Below, one piece after another: positions 38,879-47,761 of a stretch of DNA of 64,000 bases (position 1 is the first letter of the stretch; each line of letters opens with the position of its first letter). The translations under genes and the position numbers were made by a program. The stretch comes from Roseovarius aestuariivivens (GTDB taxonomy: Bacteria > Pseudomonadota > Alphaproteobacteria > Rhodobacterales > Rhodobacteraceae), in assembly GCF_004761875.1 (NCBI RefSeq), contig NZ_SJEY01000005.1, positions 241,184 through 305,183 on the forward strand, read 5' to 3'. The notes below the pieces were generated by a model. That model saw only the letters and a program-made list of their open reading frames with translations. It did not search any database and was not told the origin of the DNA.

Positions 38879-40678
38879 TCACTCGCCCAGCGCAATCCCC
38901 TCGCGCCGCGGGTCGGCCCCGCCGCGCAAACGTGTGCCAAGCGAAATCGCGTGCACGCCCGAAACCAGCGGCGACAGCAACACCTCGAACCCCAGATCGG
39001 CCAGCTCCAGCGCCAGCCGCGCGCCGGTCAGGCCCGGTTCGATGTCGAAGGGCCCGAACCGGTTGACCAGATTAGGCAGGTCGATGGCCGCTTGCACGTC
39101 AAGGCCCCAGTCGAGGTGCGCGATGATCGTCTTGGCGACATAGCCGATAATCCGGCTGCCCCCGGGGCTACCCACCACCAGCACCGGCGCCCCGTCCTTC
39201 AACACGATTGTCGGCGCCATTGACGACCGGGGCCGCTTGCCCGGCTCGACCCGGTTGGCAATGGGCCGCCCCGCGTCGTGGCTGGCGAAAGAGAAATCCG
39301 TCAGCTCGTTGTTCAGCAGGAACCCCCGCACCATGAGGCGCGAGCCGAAGGCGTTCTCGATGGTCGTGGTCATCGACAGCGCATTGCCGTCGGCATCCAC
39401 GATGGAAATATGCGAGGTCGAAGGGAACTCGATCGACCTGTCATCGGCCCAGTTCAGCGAATGATCGAACTCGGGCGCGCCCGGGCTGACCTCCGGCAGC
39501 GCGTCATCTCCGCGCAAAAGCTGCGCGCGCGCCTTCAGATAGCCGGGATCGAGAAGCCCCTCCTCAGGCACCGGCACGAAATCCGTATCGGCCATGTACC
39601 GCCCCCGGTCGGCAAAGGCCAAACGGCTGGCATCGCCGATCAGCCGCCACGCCTCCGCCGCATCCGGGCCAAGCCCGGCCAGATCGTAAGGCGCCAGCAG
39701 GCCCAGGATCTGCCCGACCGTCAGCCCGCCCGACGACGGCGGCCCCATGCCGCAGACCTCGTGCGCCCGGTACGTCACGCAGACCGGCGCGCGCTCCTTG
39801 ACCCTGTAAATGGCCAAATCCACGGGCATCAGAAGACCGTCCGCCGCCTGAACGGTGGCGGCAATATCCTGCGCGATTTCGCCTGCGTAAAAGGGATTTG
39901 CGCCTTCACGGGCCAAAATCCGCAAGGTCTCGGCATAGTCCGGATTGCGCAGCCGGCCGCCCGCCGCAATCGCCGTGCCGCCAGGCAGGAAATACTCCTG
40001 CGTCGTCGCGAACCGGCTCAACCGTCCGGCATCGGCGGCGACCATGGTGGCCAGACGCGGCGACACCTCAAAGCCCTCCTCGGCCAACCGGATCGCCTCG
40101 GCGAACAGGCCCGCCCAATTGGCACGGCTCCAGCGGCGATGCGCCTCTTCCAGAAGCGCGGGCGTGCCGGGCACGCCGACCGACCGCCCCCCCACGACCG
40201 CGTCGTAGAACTCCATCGGCGCGCCGTCTTCGGTCTGAAACAGACGCGGCGTCGCCGCCAGCGGCGCGGTCTCGCGCCCGTCAAGCGTGGTGATCTCGCC
40301 GGTCTCGGCGTCGTACCACAGCAGGAACGCGCCTCCGCCCAGGCCCGAGCTTTGCGGCTCCACCAGCCCCAGAACGGCCTGCACCGCGATCATCGCATCC
40401 GCCGCGCTGCCGCCAGCCCGCAGCACCGAAGCCCCGGCCTCCACCGCATAGGGGTTGGCCGCCGAGATCATCCAGTTTTCAGCTTCGACAGGACGGCCCG
40501 CCGCCTTGGCGTCCTGCGCGGCGCGCACCGCGTCGGACAGCGCCACCTGTCCCGCGCCGGCGACCTCGGGCTGCACCGCGTCCGCGGCCTGCTGCGCCCA
40601 CGCGCCCGCCGCCAGCATCATCGCCACGGCCAGAGAGATCAGCAACTGAATGGCCAGCCCTCCCGAATGGCGCGTCAC
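38879..40678 (-). CDS. ggt: Gamma-glutamyltransferase
   Basis: 599 aa with a signal peptide, so periplasmic. The proenzyme self-cleaves before the catalytic Thr of STSHISIVDADGNALSMT (residues T-S-H), as in E. coli GGT. N-terminal signatures: AANPYAVEAGASVLRAGGSA and EPQSSGLGGGAFLL. The substrate pocket is VVGSPGGSRIIGYVAKTIIA. It hydrolyses glutathione and transfers gamma-glutamyl groups. The start overlaps the stop of the dehydrogenase gene upstream (4 bases). Confidence 0.95.
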   Translation of the reverse strand: MTRHSGGLAIQLLISLAVAMMLAAGAWAQQAADAVQPEVAGAGQVALSDAVRAAQDAKAAGRPVEAENWMISAANPYAVEAGASVLRAGGSAADAMIAVQAVLGLVEPQSSGLGGGAFLLWYDAETGEITTLDGRETAPLAATPRLFQTEDGAPMEFYDAVVGGRSVGVPGTPALLEEAHRRWSRANWAGLFAEAIRLAEEGFEVSPRLATMVAADAGRLSRFATTQEYFLPGGTAIAAGGRLRNPDYAETLRILAREGANPFYAGEIAQDIAATVQAADGLLMPVDLAIYRVKERAPVCVTYRAHEVCGMGPPSSGGLTVGQILGLLAPYDLAGLGPDAAEAWRLIGDASRLAFADRGRYMADTDFVPVPEEGLLDPGYLKARAQLLRGDDALPEVSPGAPEFDHSLNWADDRSIEFPSTSHISIVDADGNALSMTTTIENAFGSRLMVRGFLLNNELTDFSFASHDAGRPIANRVEPGKRPRSSMAPTIVLKDGAPVLVVGSPGGSRIIGYVAKTIIAHLDWGLDVQAAIDLPNLVNRFGPFDIEPGLTGARLALELADLGFEVLLSPLVSGVHAISLGTRLRGGADPRREGIALGE

Positions 40679-41661
40679 AGCATCGACGGCACGACCTGGT
40701 CGGGCGGGCGATGGCCGTCATCGAAGGTCTTGATGTTCAGCAACACCTTTTCGCCCATCTCGATCCGCCCCTCCCGCGTGGCCGAGCCCATATGCGGCAA
40801 CAGCACCACGTTCTTCAGCTCCCGCAGCCGCGGGTTGATCGAACTGCCATGCTCGTAAACATCAAGCCCCGCGCCCGCGATCTCGCCCGCCCGCAGCATC
40901 CGCGTCAGCGCGTTCTCGTCGATGATCTCGCCCCGGCTGGTATTCACGATCACCGCGTCGGGCTTCATCAGCTTGAGCCGCCGGGCGTTCATCAGGTGAA
41001 AGGTCGACGGCGTGTGCGGGCAGTTCACGCTCAGCACGTCCATCCGCGCCACCATCTGATCAAGGCTTTCCCAGTAGGTCGCGCCGACCTCGGCCTCGAC
41101 CTCGGGGCGCAGGCGATGGCGGTTGTGGTAATGGATCTGCATGCCGAAGGCCGCCGCACGCCGGGCCACGGCCTGCCCGATCCGACCCATCCCCAGAATG
41201 CCCAGACGCCGCCCCGCCACGCGTCCGCCCAGAAGGGCCGTGGGCGACCAGCCGCTCCAGTCGTCGCCCTGCATCACGGCCAGCCCCTCGGGAATGCGCC
41301 GCGTGACTCCCAGGATCAGCGCCATGGTCATGTCGGCGGTGTCGTCGGTCAGCACCCCGGGCGTGTTCGAGACCAAGATGCCGCGCTGCCGCGCGGTGTG
41401 CACGTCGATATGGTCCACCCCCGCGCCGTAATTCGCAATCAGCTTGAGCCGGTCGCCCGCCTGCCCGATGAGGCCCGCGTCGATCCGGTCGCTTAGAGTC
41501 GGCACCAGCACATCGGCGGTCGCCATCGCCCGGGCCAGCTGCTCGCGGGTCATCGGCGTATCGTCCTTGCGCAACGTCGTGTCGAACAGCTCGGCCAACC
41601 GCCGCTCCACGACCTCGGGCAAGCGTCGCGTAACGACAACACTCAGGCGCTCAGATGGCAT
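40675..41661 (-). CDS. D-2-hydroxyacid dehydrogenase (glyoxylate/hydroxypyruvate reductase type)
   Basis: 328 aa from ATG 41661 (MPSERLSVVVTRRLPEVVER). Rossmann motif LGILGMGRIGQAVARRAAAF near 155. The catalytic Arg is in VNTSRGEIIDENAL, the Glu in AGAGLDVYEHGSS, and the His in VVLLPHMGSATREGR, the standard triad. It reduces glyoxylate or hydroxypyruvate with NAD(P)H. Long upstream in-frame sequence to 41970 is rejected because it lacks family sequence. It overlaps ggt. Confidence 0.92.
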   Translation of the reverse strand: MPSERLSVVVTRRLPEVVERRLAELFDTTLRKDDTPMTREQLARAMATADVLVPTLSDRIDAGLIGQAGDRLKLIANYGAGVDHIDVHTARQRGILVSNTPGVLTDDTADMTMALILGVTRRIPEGLAVMQGDDWSGWSPTALLGGRVAGRRLGILGMGRIGQAVARRAAAFGMQIHYHNRHRLRPEVEAEVGATYWESLDQMVARMDVLSVNCPHTPSTFHLMNARRLKLMKPDAVIVNTSRGEIIDENALTRMLRAGEIAGAGLDVYEHGSSINPRLRELKNVVLLPHMGSATREGRIEMGEKVLLNIKTFDDGHRPPDQVVPSML

Positions 41662-41764
41662 GAAGCGTCTCCTCCGTCTTCCAAAACTCCGACCTCCCTG
41701 CCACAGTGGCGCAGGAACGTGCGGGGCACAAGAACCCCGACCCAAAGCTGAGCGGTAGAAAACC

Positions 41765-42259
41765 ATGAAAAGCCCCTGCGCGGCGCTCTGCGCCCTTGCT
41801 ATGTTCGCCGGCAGCCTGGCCATGGCCGAGGAACGCGGCCCTGTGACCAACCTGCCCCTGCCCCGCTTCGTGTCGATGAAGGCCAGCGAAGGCAATGTGC
41901 GCCGCGGGCCAAGCCTGACGCATAGGATCGACTGGGTGTTCAAGCGTCGCGACCTGCCGCTCGAGATCACCGCCGAGCACGGCCACTGGCGGCGCGTGCG
42001 CGACCGCGACGGCGCGGGTGGCTGGGTGCATTACTCGCTTCTGTCGGGCACCCGCACGGTGATCGTCGAGGCCGAAATGGTCGATCTCCTCTCACGGCCC
42101 GATCCGGCCTCGATGACGGTGGCGCGGCTTGAAGCCGGAGTCGTCGCGCGCATCGACGAATGCGCCCGGGACTGGTGCCGCCTGCAGGCCGGCGGCTATC
42201 GCGGCTGGGTGCAGAAACACCATCTGTGGGGCGTGCATCCCGGAGAAATCCTGGAGTAG
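41765..42259 (+). CDS. Secreted SH3-domain protein
   Basis: 164 aa with a signal peptide (MKSPCAALCALAMFAGSLAM). Two SH3b-like units: FVSMKASEGNVRRGPSLTHR with HGHWRRVRDRDGAGGWVHYS, then LLSRPDPASMTVARLEAGVV with WCRLQAGGYRGWVQKHHLWG. SH3b domains bind peptidoglycan or peptides in the periplasm. It is the last chromosomal gene before the tRNA-Gln island. Confidence 0.85.
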   Translation: MKSPCAALCALAMFAGSLAMAEERGPVTNLPLPRFVSMKASEGNVRRGPSLTHRIDWVFKRRDLPLEITAEHGHWRRVRDRDGAGGWVHYSLLSGTRTVIVEAEMVDLLSRPDPASMTVARLEAGVVARIDECARDWCRLQAGGYRGWVQKHHLWGVHPGEILE

Positions 42260-42355
42260 CCCGACCCCGGGTAGGGAAATCGACAAGGCGCCGGAAATTT
42301 TTCGCATGCCGGGCTTGAACCGCCCCGCCGACCAGAGTAATTAGCCGCGCACAGT

Positions 42356-42430
42356 TGGGGTGTAGCCAAGTGGTAAGGCAGCGGTTTTTGGTACCGTGTA
42401 CCGTAGGTTCGAATCCTACCACCCCAGCCA
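42356..42430 (+). tRNA. tRNA-Gln (anticodon UUG), integration target
   Basis: The acceptor is TGGGGTG with a matching CACCCCA, and CCA is encoded. Anticodon stem GCGGT/ACCGT encloses loop TTTTGGT with anticodon TTG; the T-arm is GTAGGTTCGAATCCTAC. The last 17 bases of the gene form part of the island att core, and the gene remains intact at this end. Confidence 0.95.
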
Positions 42431-42437
42431 AGCACTC
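42414..42437 (+). repeat. attL: left end of island in tRNA-Gln
   Basis: A 24-bp match to attR. It contains the last 17 bases of tRNA-Gln (tcctaccaccccagcca) followed by agcactc. The sequence to its right is the island's left arm. Confidence 0.9.
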
Positions 42438-42652
42438 CTCAGCTTTAAACCGATGACCCGTGCGGGTGACACTCGGGTGAAAAGTGCCCCGAATAATGCC
42501 CCCGCGACGGGTGCCTCGGGTGACGTCCGACGAGGTGCGGCGGAGGCCCATCCCACGCGGTCGACCCGAGAGCAACACCTTCGCGCTTTCCCGTGTCCCG
42601 TCGCTTGCCGACACGCGATGCCGGTCTAGGACCTCACCCGCAGCCCCGTGGA

Positions 42653-42757
42653 GTGAGCAAGAACCGTGATAGTTTCGAACGCCGTCTCCTCGTCGCACTG
42701 GTCGTCGTGGTCGGCCTTCTTGCGGCTCTTGCCTCGTACACGAACGGTCAGAGGTAG
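42653..42757 (+). CDS. Possible 34-aa membrane peptide
   Basis: GTG-started ORF reading SKNRDSFERRLLVALVVVVG then LLAALASYTNGQR, one hydrophobic helix after a charged N-terminus. The SD is weak. An identical ORF lies in the inverted copy (44928-45032). It overlaps the HNH gene end on the other strand. Coding status is uncertain. Confidence 0.3.
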   Translation: MSKNRDSFERRLLVALVVVVGLLAALASYTNGQR

Positions 42758-43128
42758 TCCGGATCGACCCCGTACGCCCAGTTCGCCCAATCGTCGCGCT
42801 TGTTGTCCGCCTGCGAGCCGATCTCCAGGTGCGCAGGGTTGATGCACGTACGCTCGTGGCACCGGTGACGGACGACGTGGTCGCGTGAGGCTGCCACCTC
42901 GTTCAGGACGCAGTGGATGAAGCGATAGGCCTCCCACTGGTGCCCTCGGAAGCGGACCTTGCGGGGTTTGGCGGTGTCGGTGACCAGACAGCCGTTCTCG
43001 TCCTCACGCGCCTCTCGGATGAGCGAGAAGGCCCGTTGCCGGGCCTCCTCAAGGTGGTTCTCTAGAATGGTGCGAAGCCGTGCCTCGCTGTCGTCTTCAA
43101 AGAACGGAAATTCTGATTTCGACTGCAT
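42748..43128 (-). CDS. HNH endonuclease
   Basis: 126 aa. Residues about 45-115 form an HNH zinc-finger nuclease: GCLVTDTAKPRKVRFRGHQW, HVVRHRCHERTCINPAHLEI, then GSQADNKRDDW, the HNH_3 pattern of phage and homing endonucleases. The N-terminus is helical. Its start overlaps the DUF5906 stop (TGATG), so the two are coupled. A truncated second copy lies at 44719-44937. The role may be packaging-type cleavage or homing; neither is shown. Confidence 0.85.
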   Translation of the reverse strand: MQSKSEFPFFEDDSEARLRTILENHLEEARQRAFSLIREAREDENGCLVTDTAKPRKVRFRGHQWEAYRFIHCVLNEVAASRDHVVRHRCHERTCINPAHLEIGSQADNKRDDWANWAYGVDPDYL

Positions 43129-44558
43129 CAGTGCAGCTCACCCGCGAACAGATTGACGATCGACTCCGATGTTTCGTCTTGGCCCTCGTCGGGGAGGAGC
43201 GGATCGGCGATATGCTCCGCAATTAGCTGGGAGTACCCGTCCGGTCCGCGAACCTTACCCCGCTCAATCCAGAAGCCCTCTCGCACCCAGATGGCAAGCG
43301 CGTAGTCCTTGCCGTCCCACTTGGCCTTGATCTTCGACCAGCCGAGCTCGGTCATCATGTGACGCGTGGAGTTCGGGTTCTGTTTCAGGTCCTCACGAAT
43401 GAGCCTCATCACGTCGGCTTCGGGCACCGCGTGCTGACGTCGTTGAGCCAGCATTTCCGCCAGCTGCGCCCTGACGGTCTGCTCGGACGCCCCTTGGATA
43501 CGACGCATGATGGGCGTGGCGTCGCGTTCGACGTTCAGGGTCTTGGCGGAGAACCGATCGCCCACCTGACGTTCCATGAGCGACCGATAGAGGCCCGCGA
43601 TTGCTCTTTCGTCTTCCATGAACGCGTGAAGCCGTTGAACCAGAGCCGCGAAGTCATCAGCTCGCGGGCCGGTCGCGTGGCCGTCGTGGTCAATCTCGAT
43701 GACGTAGTATCGACGGTCCTCGGCCTCGATCCAAAGAGGAAGGTGGTTCGTCGTGAAGAGGAAGCAGCAGCAGTGCTCGACTTGCTCGGCGTCCTGACCC
43801 TTCCGCTCGGTCATTATCTGGCGTTCGGTGAGGTAGGTCTTGAGCGCGTTGCCTTGCGAAGAATCCTGTCGGAGATGTAGTTCCTCGCAGATCACCAGCT
43901 TTCGCGTCAGGACCGTCGCGTTGAACCGTCCCGTAAGCTTGTCCACGTTGTTTTGGGTGACGACGTTGCCCTCGCCGAACAATCTGGCCGCCATCTGGCA
44001 GAGCGTGCTCTTCCCGGAGCCCTTGGTCTTGGAATAGAGGAAAGGAGCCCAGTTTGGCTTGTCTCCCTCGTTCTGCAAGCACCACGCCAGCCAGTCGAGA
44101 AACTTCTCCTTCTCGCCCTCGCGCGTGAACATCGTATCCAAAAACTCACCGGCGACACCCCAGTCCGGGGCGACGTCTTCGATCAAACGGTAGCCCGGGC
44201 GACGCCACGAGTTGACTGCGACGGCGCCACGCTCTCGGATGGTCGATCCGTCGACGTCCGGCGCGCAGTATTCTCGACCGTTCCACACCGGGATGGTTTG
44301 TCCCGGGATCGCGTGTTTCCTTTCAATCGCTTGCTGGAAAACCGCTTTGAGCAACGGCTGAGGGAGCTCGATGTCGGAGAACTCATCCCGGAAACGATCC
44401 AAGGCAATCATTACGACGTCGTCCTTGGAAAGCTTGGTGCCGAGGCGGTTGACCTCGTAGTACTTGCTGTCTCGTCGGACGAACCACGAGCAAAGGGCCT
44501 CGGTGAGGCGTTCGAAATCGGCTTGCGCGTAGGTCTGGTCTTCTTTCTGTCTAATCAT
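43128..44558 (-). CDS. DUF5906 primase/helicase-type replication protein of the island
   Basis: 476 aa. The centre is a superfamily 3-like P-loop ATPase: Walker A SKTKGSGKSTLCQMAARLFG near 190, Walker B RKLVICEELHLRQDSSQGNA, and sensor-like CCFLFTTNHLPLW. The N-terminal part (ALDRFRDEFSDIELPQPLLK) and the C-terminal winged-helix-like part (WSKIKAKWDGKDYALAIWVR) match DUF5906/VirE-type proteins of phages and satellites. It probably starts island DNA replication after excision. It is coupled to the HNH gene. Confidence 0.85.
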   Translation of the reverse strand: MIRQKEDQTYAQADFERLTEALCSWFVRRDSKYYEVNRLGTKLSKDDVVMIALDRFRDEFSDIELPQPLLKAVFQQAIERKHAIPGQTIPVWNGREYCAPDVDGSTIRERGAVAVNSWRRPGYRLIEDVAPDWGVAGEFLDTMFTREGEKEKFLDWLAWCLQNEGDKPNWAPFLYSKTKGSGKSTLCQMAARLFGEGNVVTQNNVDKLTGRFNATVLTRKLVICEELHLRQDSSQGNALKTYLTERQIMTERKGQDAEQVEHCCCFLFTTNHLPLWIEAEDRRYYVIEIDHDGHATGPRADDFAALVQRLHAFMEDERAIAGLYRSLMERQVGDRFSAKTLNVERDATPIMRRIQGASEQTVRAQLAEMLAQRRQHAVPEADVMRLIREDLKQNPNSTRHMMTELGWSKIKAKWDGKDYALAIWVREGFWIERGKVRGPDGYSQLIAEHIADPLLPDEGQDETSESIVNLFAGELH

Positions 44559-44718
44559 TCTCTTTCTTTCAAATATTGGGGTGTAAGAAGCCCCTCCAAG
44601 CCCCTTCCAGGAGCAAAATCTTTACGAGGAAAACTTCTACTAACGGCCCCTGGCGGAAACCGCCTAAAATCAATGACTTAGAAAATGGACATTTCGGTGG
44701 ATTCTGGCGTGGGAAGGA

Positions 44719-44937
44719 CCCCGCAAGGTCCGCTTCCGAGGGCACCAGTGGGAGGCCTATCGCTTCATCCACTGCGTCCTGAACGAGGTGGCAGCCTCAC
44801 GCGACCACGTCGTCCGTCACCGGTGCCACACGCGTACGTGCATCAACCCTGCGCACCTGGAGATCGGCTCGCAGGCGGACAACAAGCGCGACGATTGGGC
44901 GAACTGGGCGTACGGGGTCGATCCGGACTACCTCTGA
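44719..44937 (+). pseudogene. Truncated HNH endonuclease fragment
   Basis: In frame from 44719 it encodes PRKVRFRGHQWEAYRFIHCV and so on to GVDPDYL, identical to residues 55-126 of the HNH protein except Thr for Glu in RCHTRTC. The first 54 codons and the start are missing because the inverted repeat ends here. Confidence 0.85.
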
Positions 44938-45032
44938 CCGTTCGTGTACGAGGCAAGAGCCGCAAGAAGGCCGACCACGACGACCAGTGCGACGAGGAGA
45001 CGGCGTTCGAAACTATCACGGTTCTTGCTCAC
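44928..45032 (-). CDS. Possible 34-aa membrane peptide, second copy
   Basis: Same peptide as at 42653-42757, in the inverted repeat. GTG start, one hydrophobic helix. Coding status is uncertain. Confidence 0.25.
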   Translation of the reverse strand: MSKNRDSFERRLLVALVVVVGLLAALASYTNGQR

Positions 45033-45246
45033 TCCACGGGGCTGCGGGTGAGGTCCTAGACCGGCATCGCGTGTCGGCAAGTTACCGGCGGGAAGAAGCG
45101 CGAAGGTGTTGCTCTCGGGTCGACCGCGTGGGATGGGCCTCCGCCGAACCTCGTCGGACGTCACCCGTGGCACCCGTCGCGGGGGCATTATTCGGGGCAC
45201 TTTTCCCCCGAGTGTCACCCGCGCGGGTCATCGGTTTAAAGCTGAG

Positions 45247-45270
45247 GAGTGTCTGGCTGGGGTGGTAGGA
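45247..45270 (-). repeat. Internal inverted att site (attP-like)
   Basis: Reverse complement of the 24-bp att core, with two differing bases (gacac for agcac). Read on the minus strand, its left flank equals the left flank of attR and its right flank equals the right flank of attL, which is how an attP (circle junction) is built. Confidence 0.85.
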
Positions 45271-45490
45271 GACCCTGAAAGCCCAAGAAACCCAACGGAA
45301 ACCTTAAGCGACCACTCCGATCGGGGCACTTTCCGGGGGCATTCCCCGGAGAAAAACAGAACGGAAGGGTCCCGGGGGTGGAGGCCGAGTGGGAGGCGAA
45401 GGAGGGTTTCTCACGGGGTTCGGGGGCTTTAAAGCGGACGATGGTGAGGCCGGGGTCGCGAGGGAGGTGGTGGACTGGTTGCGGTGTCGG
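45254..45490 (+). repeat. Left copy of 237-bp inverted repeat B
   Basis: It appears identical, by eye, to the reverse complement of 53523-53759. It extends from the internal att core outwards. The rest of the gap, 45491-45682, shows no gene. Confidence 0.88.
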
Positions 45491-45682
45491 AGGTCGTTGG
45501 GAAGCAGTCGTTCGGCGTGGCGATGGTGGATGTCGGCTGCGCGGACTAAACAGTCGCTCGCCCGAATTGCTCAAACTGTCGATTACGGCCCTTAGCTGCC
45601 ATTCGTGCATCTCTCGGCGAATTACGGCAGATAGCACTTGGCGGGTTTCTGTGAAGCTGAACGCGACAAATGGTTTAAGCCC

Positions 45683-47761
45683 TTAGAATATTTCTATGTT
45701 TGCCGCTGTCACCGTCGCGTTTTGCTCGAAGGTGGCAATCAGCACCTGCTCGGCGGCTCCTGTGCCATCCGGATCGAACCAAAGCTGGCCCGAAGTCTGA
45801 TCGAAAATGAATCGGTCCGAGGCATCTGCCGCGCCCGTGCCGTTAGCGAAGGCATTTGGGTCTAACACGCCAGCGGCCATGCCGATAAATTCTGTGGCTT
45901 TCATCAGAAGCTGGTCGCCTTCGTTCGCGTCATTGACGTTGAAGTCGATGATGCGGTCTACGTTGTTGGGGCCAATCGTGCGGTCGAAGACGAAGGTATC
46001 GGCCCCTGCTTGCCCTTTCAGCGTATCACGGCCCTCGCGCCCTATGATGAAATTTGCAAACGGAGTTCCTACGATGGTGTTGTTCAGACCATTTCCGATC
46101 CCGTTGAAGATCGCCGGATCGCCATCTTTCGTATATACCTTCTGCATGTAAAGATTCTCGACATGGGCTGGCAGGGCGTAGGAACGGTAGGCCAAGGCTG
46201 TATCGACCCCCTCGTTGAATTGTTCGACGATTGTGTCACCTGGCGCGCGGACGAGGTAACGGTCATTGCCCAAGCCGCCGACGAGCGTGTCGTTGTTCTT
46301 ACCGCCATCGAGAACGTTGTCGGCCTCGTTGCCAGTGATGCGGTTGGTCAAACCGTTGCCCGCGCCAATGGTGGCTGTGCCGGTCAATTCCAGATCCTCG
46401 ATGTGCTTTCGCCCCATTCGGAAATCGACAGAGGATATCACCGTATCGTGTCCAGCCCAGCTACGGCTTTCAGAAACCTGGTCACCAACTTCATCTACAT
46501 AAATCATGTCAGAGCCGGGCCCGCCGATTAGAAGGTCTGCACCTGGGCCACCATCAAGAGTGTCGTCGCCGGAACGGCCACTTAAACTGTCATCAGAGCC
46601 ACCGCCTATCAACTCATCTGCGCCAGCTGAACCGAGCAAAGTGTCAGAACGCGACGAGCCGATGGCGCCTTCAATATCGATCAGTTGATCGGTGCCTTCG
46701 TCGCCGATGGCCTGACGCGCGCGCAAATCAACCTTCACCCCGTAGAGGGGATAAAGGAATGGGCTAAAGTATGATACAAGATCATGACCTGAACCGCCCT
46801 CGAGCGTATCATTCCCTTGATCGCCAAAAAGCGTGTCATTCCCGGAGCCGCCGTTCAAGATGTCGTCCCCGCGGCCTCCATCTAGATCGTCGTCGCCTTC
46901 TTGACCCTCCAGGGTATCGGAGCCGTCGTCGCCAAATAGACGATCATTTTGCGCGCCGCCGTCCAGATAGTCATCTCCATCTTGGCCAGAGATGGTGTCG
47001 AGCCCATTGCCTCCGAAAATGCGGTCGTTGTCGGTTCCGCCAAAAATGTGATCATTGCCGTCATTGCCAGATATCGTATCGCGATCTGCGTATTGTGTGG
47101 TCGCAGCGTTGCTGCCTCCTTGGAGGTAGTCGTCTCCCGGCCCACCATTGATCACATCGGAGCCGTAACCACCATAAAGCCCGTCATCGTCATTTTCTCC
47201 ATTGAGAAAATCGTCGAAATTGCCGGTCCATACCCTGTCTGTCCCATCTCCGCCGAAGACAGTGGTCGGACCATCGGCACGAATCCAGTCCTCGCCCCCC
47301 TCGGCATTGATGAGGTGCGGAAGTAGTCCCCGGAAATCAAAGTTGTCACCCCGGTCCGTTCCTACAAAGTTGCTTGTAAATACGCCTCCTCTATCCGAAA
47401 TGCTTAACCTCACGGCATCAAAAAATAACAGATCCGTCAGCATCTGTTCGTCTTCGGCCAAGAGCGTTTTGAGAAAATCCGTGACCGGAACAAACGAACT
47501 AATGTCCCGAATGTGTTCCATCGGACCGAATGTTTCCAGAACTATAATGGTCTGGATCGAGCCCGTATACGGAAGCAACTGACCCTGGAAGTACCGAAAT
47601 GGTTCGGCTGCGTTCAAAATGGTCAGACTGCCATCGCGGTTAAGAATTTCGATCCTTCCGCTGTCAGCGCTAAGAACGGAATTCTCGAAATCAATGCGCG
47701 GCAACCACTCTGGGTAGTTAGCTGCAATCGGGTAGGTTGTGTAGGTTACGAACGATGCCAA
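45683..47761 (-). CDS. RTX calcium-binding protein 1 (type I secreted)
   Basis: 692 aa from TTG 47761 (ASFVTYTTYPIAANYPEWLP). The N-terminal 170 residues are unique. About 12-15 Gly/Asp-rich RTX nonapeptides occupy residues about 175-330 and 380-430 (for example GNDGNDHIFGGTDNDRIFGG, GGRGDDILNGGSGNDTLFGD), which fold as a calcium beta-roll. The C-terminal 230 residues match the RTX2 and RTX3 C-termini, ending in NATVTAANIEIF, and likely hold the type I secretion signal. No export genes are in the window. Base composition is lower in GC than the chromosome. Function may be surface or adhesive. Confidence 0.88.
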   Translation of the reverse strand: MASFVTYTTYPIAANYPEWLPRIDFENSVLSADSGRIEILNRDGSLTILNAAEPFRYFQGQLLPYTGSIQTIIVLETFGPMEHIRDISSFVPVTDFLKTLLAEDEQMLTDLLFFDAVRLSISDRGGVFTSNFVGTDRGDNFDFRGLLPHLINAEGGEDWIRADGPTTVFGGDGTDRVWTGNFDDFLNGENDDDGLYGGYGSDVINGGPGDDYLQGGSNAATTQYADRDTISGNDGNDHIFGGTDNDRIFGGNGLDTISGQDGDDYLDGGAQNDRLFGDDGSDTLEGQEGDDDLDGGRGDDILNGGSGNDTLFGDQGNDTLEGGSGHDLVSYFSPFLYPLYGVKVDLRARQAIGDEGTDQLIDIEGAIGSSRSDTLLGSAGADELIGGGSDDSLSGRSGDDTLDGGPGADLLIGGPGSDMIYVDEVGDQVSESRSWAGHDTVISSVDFRMGRKHIEDLELTGTATIGAGNGLTNRITGNEADNVLDGGKNNDTLVGGLGNDRYLVRAPGDTIVEQFNEGVDTALAYRSYALPAHVENLYMQKVYTKDGDPAIFNGIGNGLNNTIVGTPFANFIIGREGRDTLKGQAGADTFVFDRTIGPNNVDRIIDFNVNDANEGDQLLMKATEFIGMAAGVLDPNAFANGTGAADASDRFIFDQTSGQLWFDPDGTGAAEQVLIATFEQNATVTAANIEIF

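Larger units (their letters stand above)
42414..42966 (+). repeat. Left copy of 550-bp inverted repeat A
   Basis: It matches the reverse complement of 44719-45270 almost throughout, with a short divergent patch near 42585-42605 (45080-45102 in the other copy). It covers the att core, the left arm and the 3' part of the HNH gene. Confidence 0.85.
44719..45270 (-). repeat. Right copy of 550-bp inverted repeat A
   Basis: Reverse complement of 42414-42966. With the left copy it brackets the DUF5906 and HNH genes. It ends at the internal att core at 45247-45270. Confidence 0.85.

Noticed and set aside
40675..41970. 431-aa form of the dehydrogenase starting at 41970
   Set aside because: The first about 100 residues match no family sequence and overlap the divergent SH3 gene; ATG 41661 fits the family.
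42260..42355. Terminator between SH3 gene and tRNA-Gln
   Set aside because: No stem with a T-run could be found.
46771..47151. Tandem repeats suggesting a CRISPR array
   Set aside because: The periodicity comes from RTX nonapeptide codons; there are no constant repeats with unique spacers.
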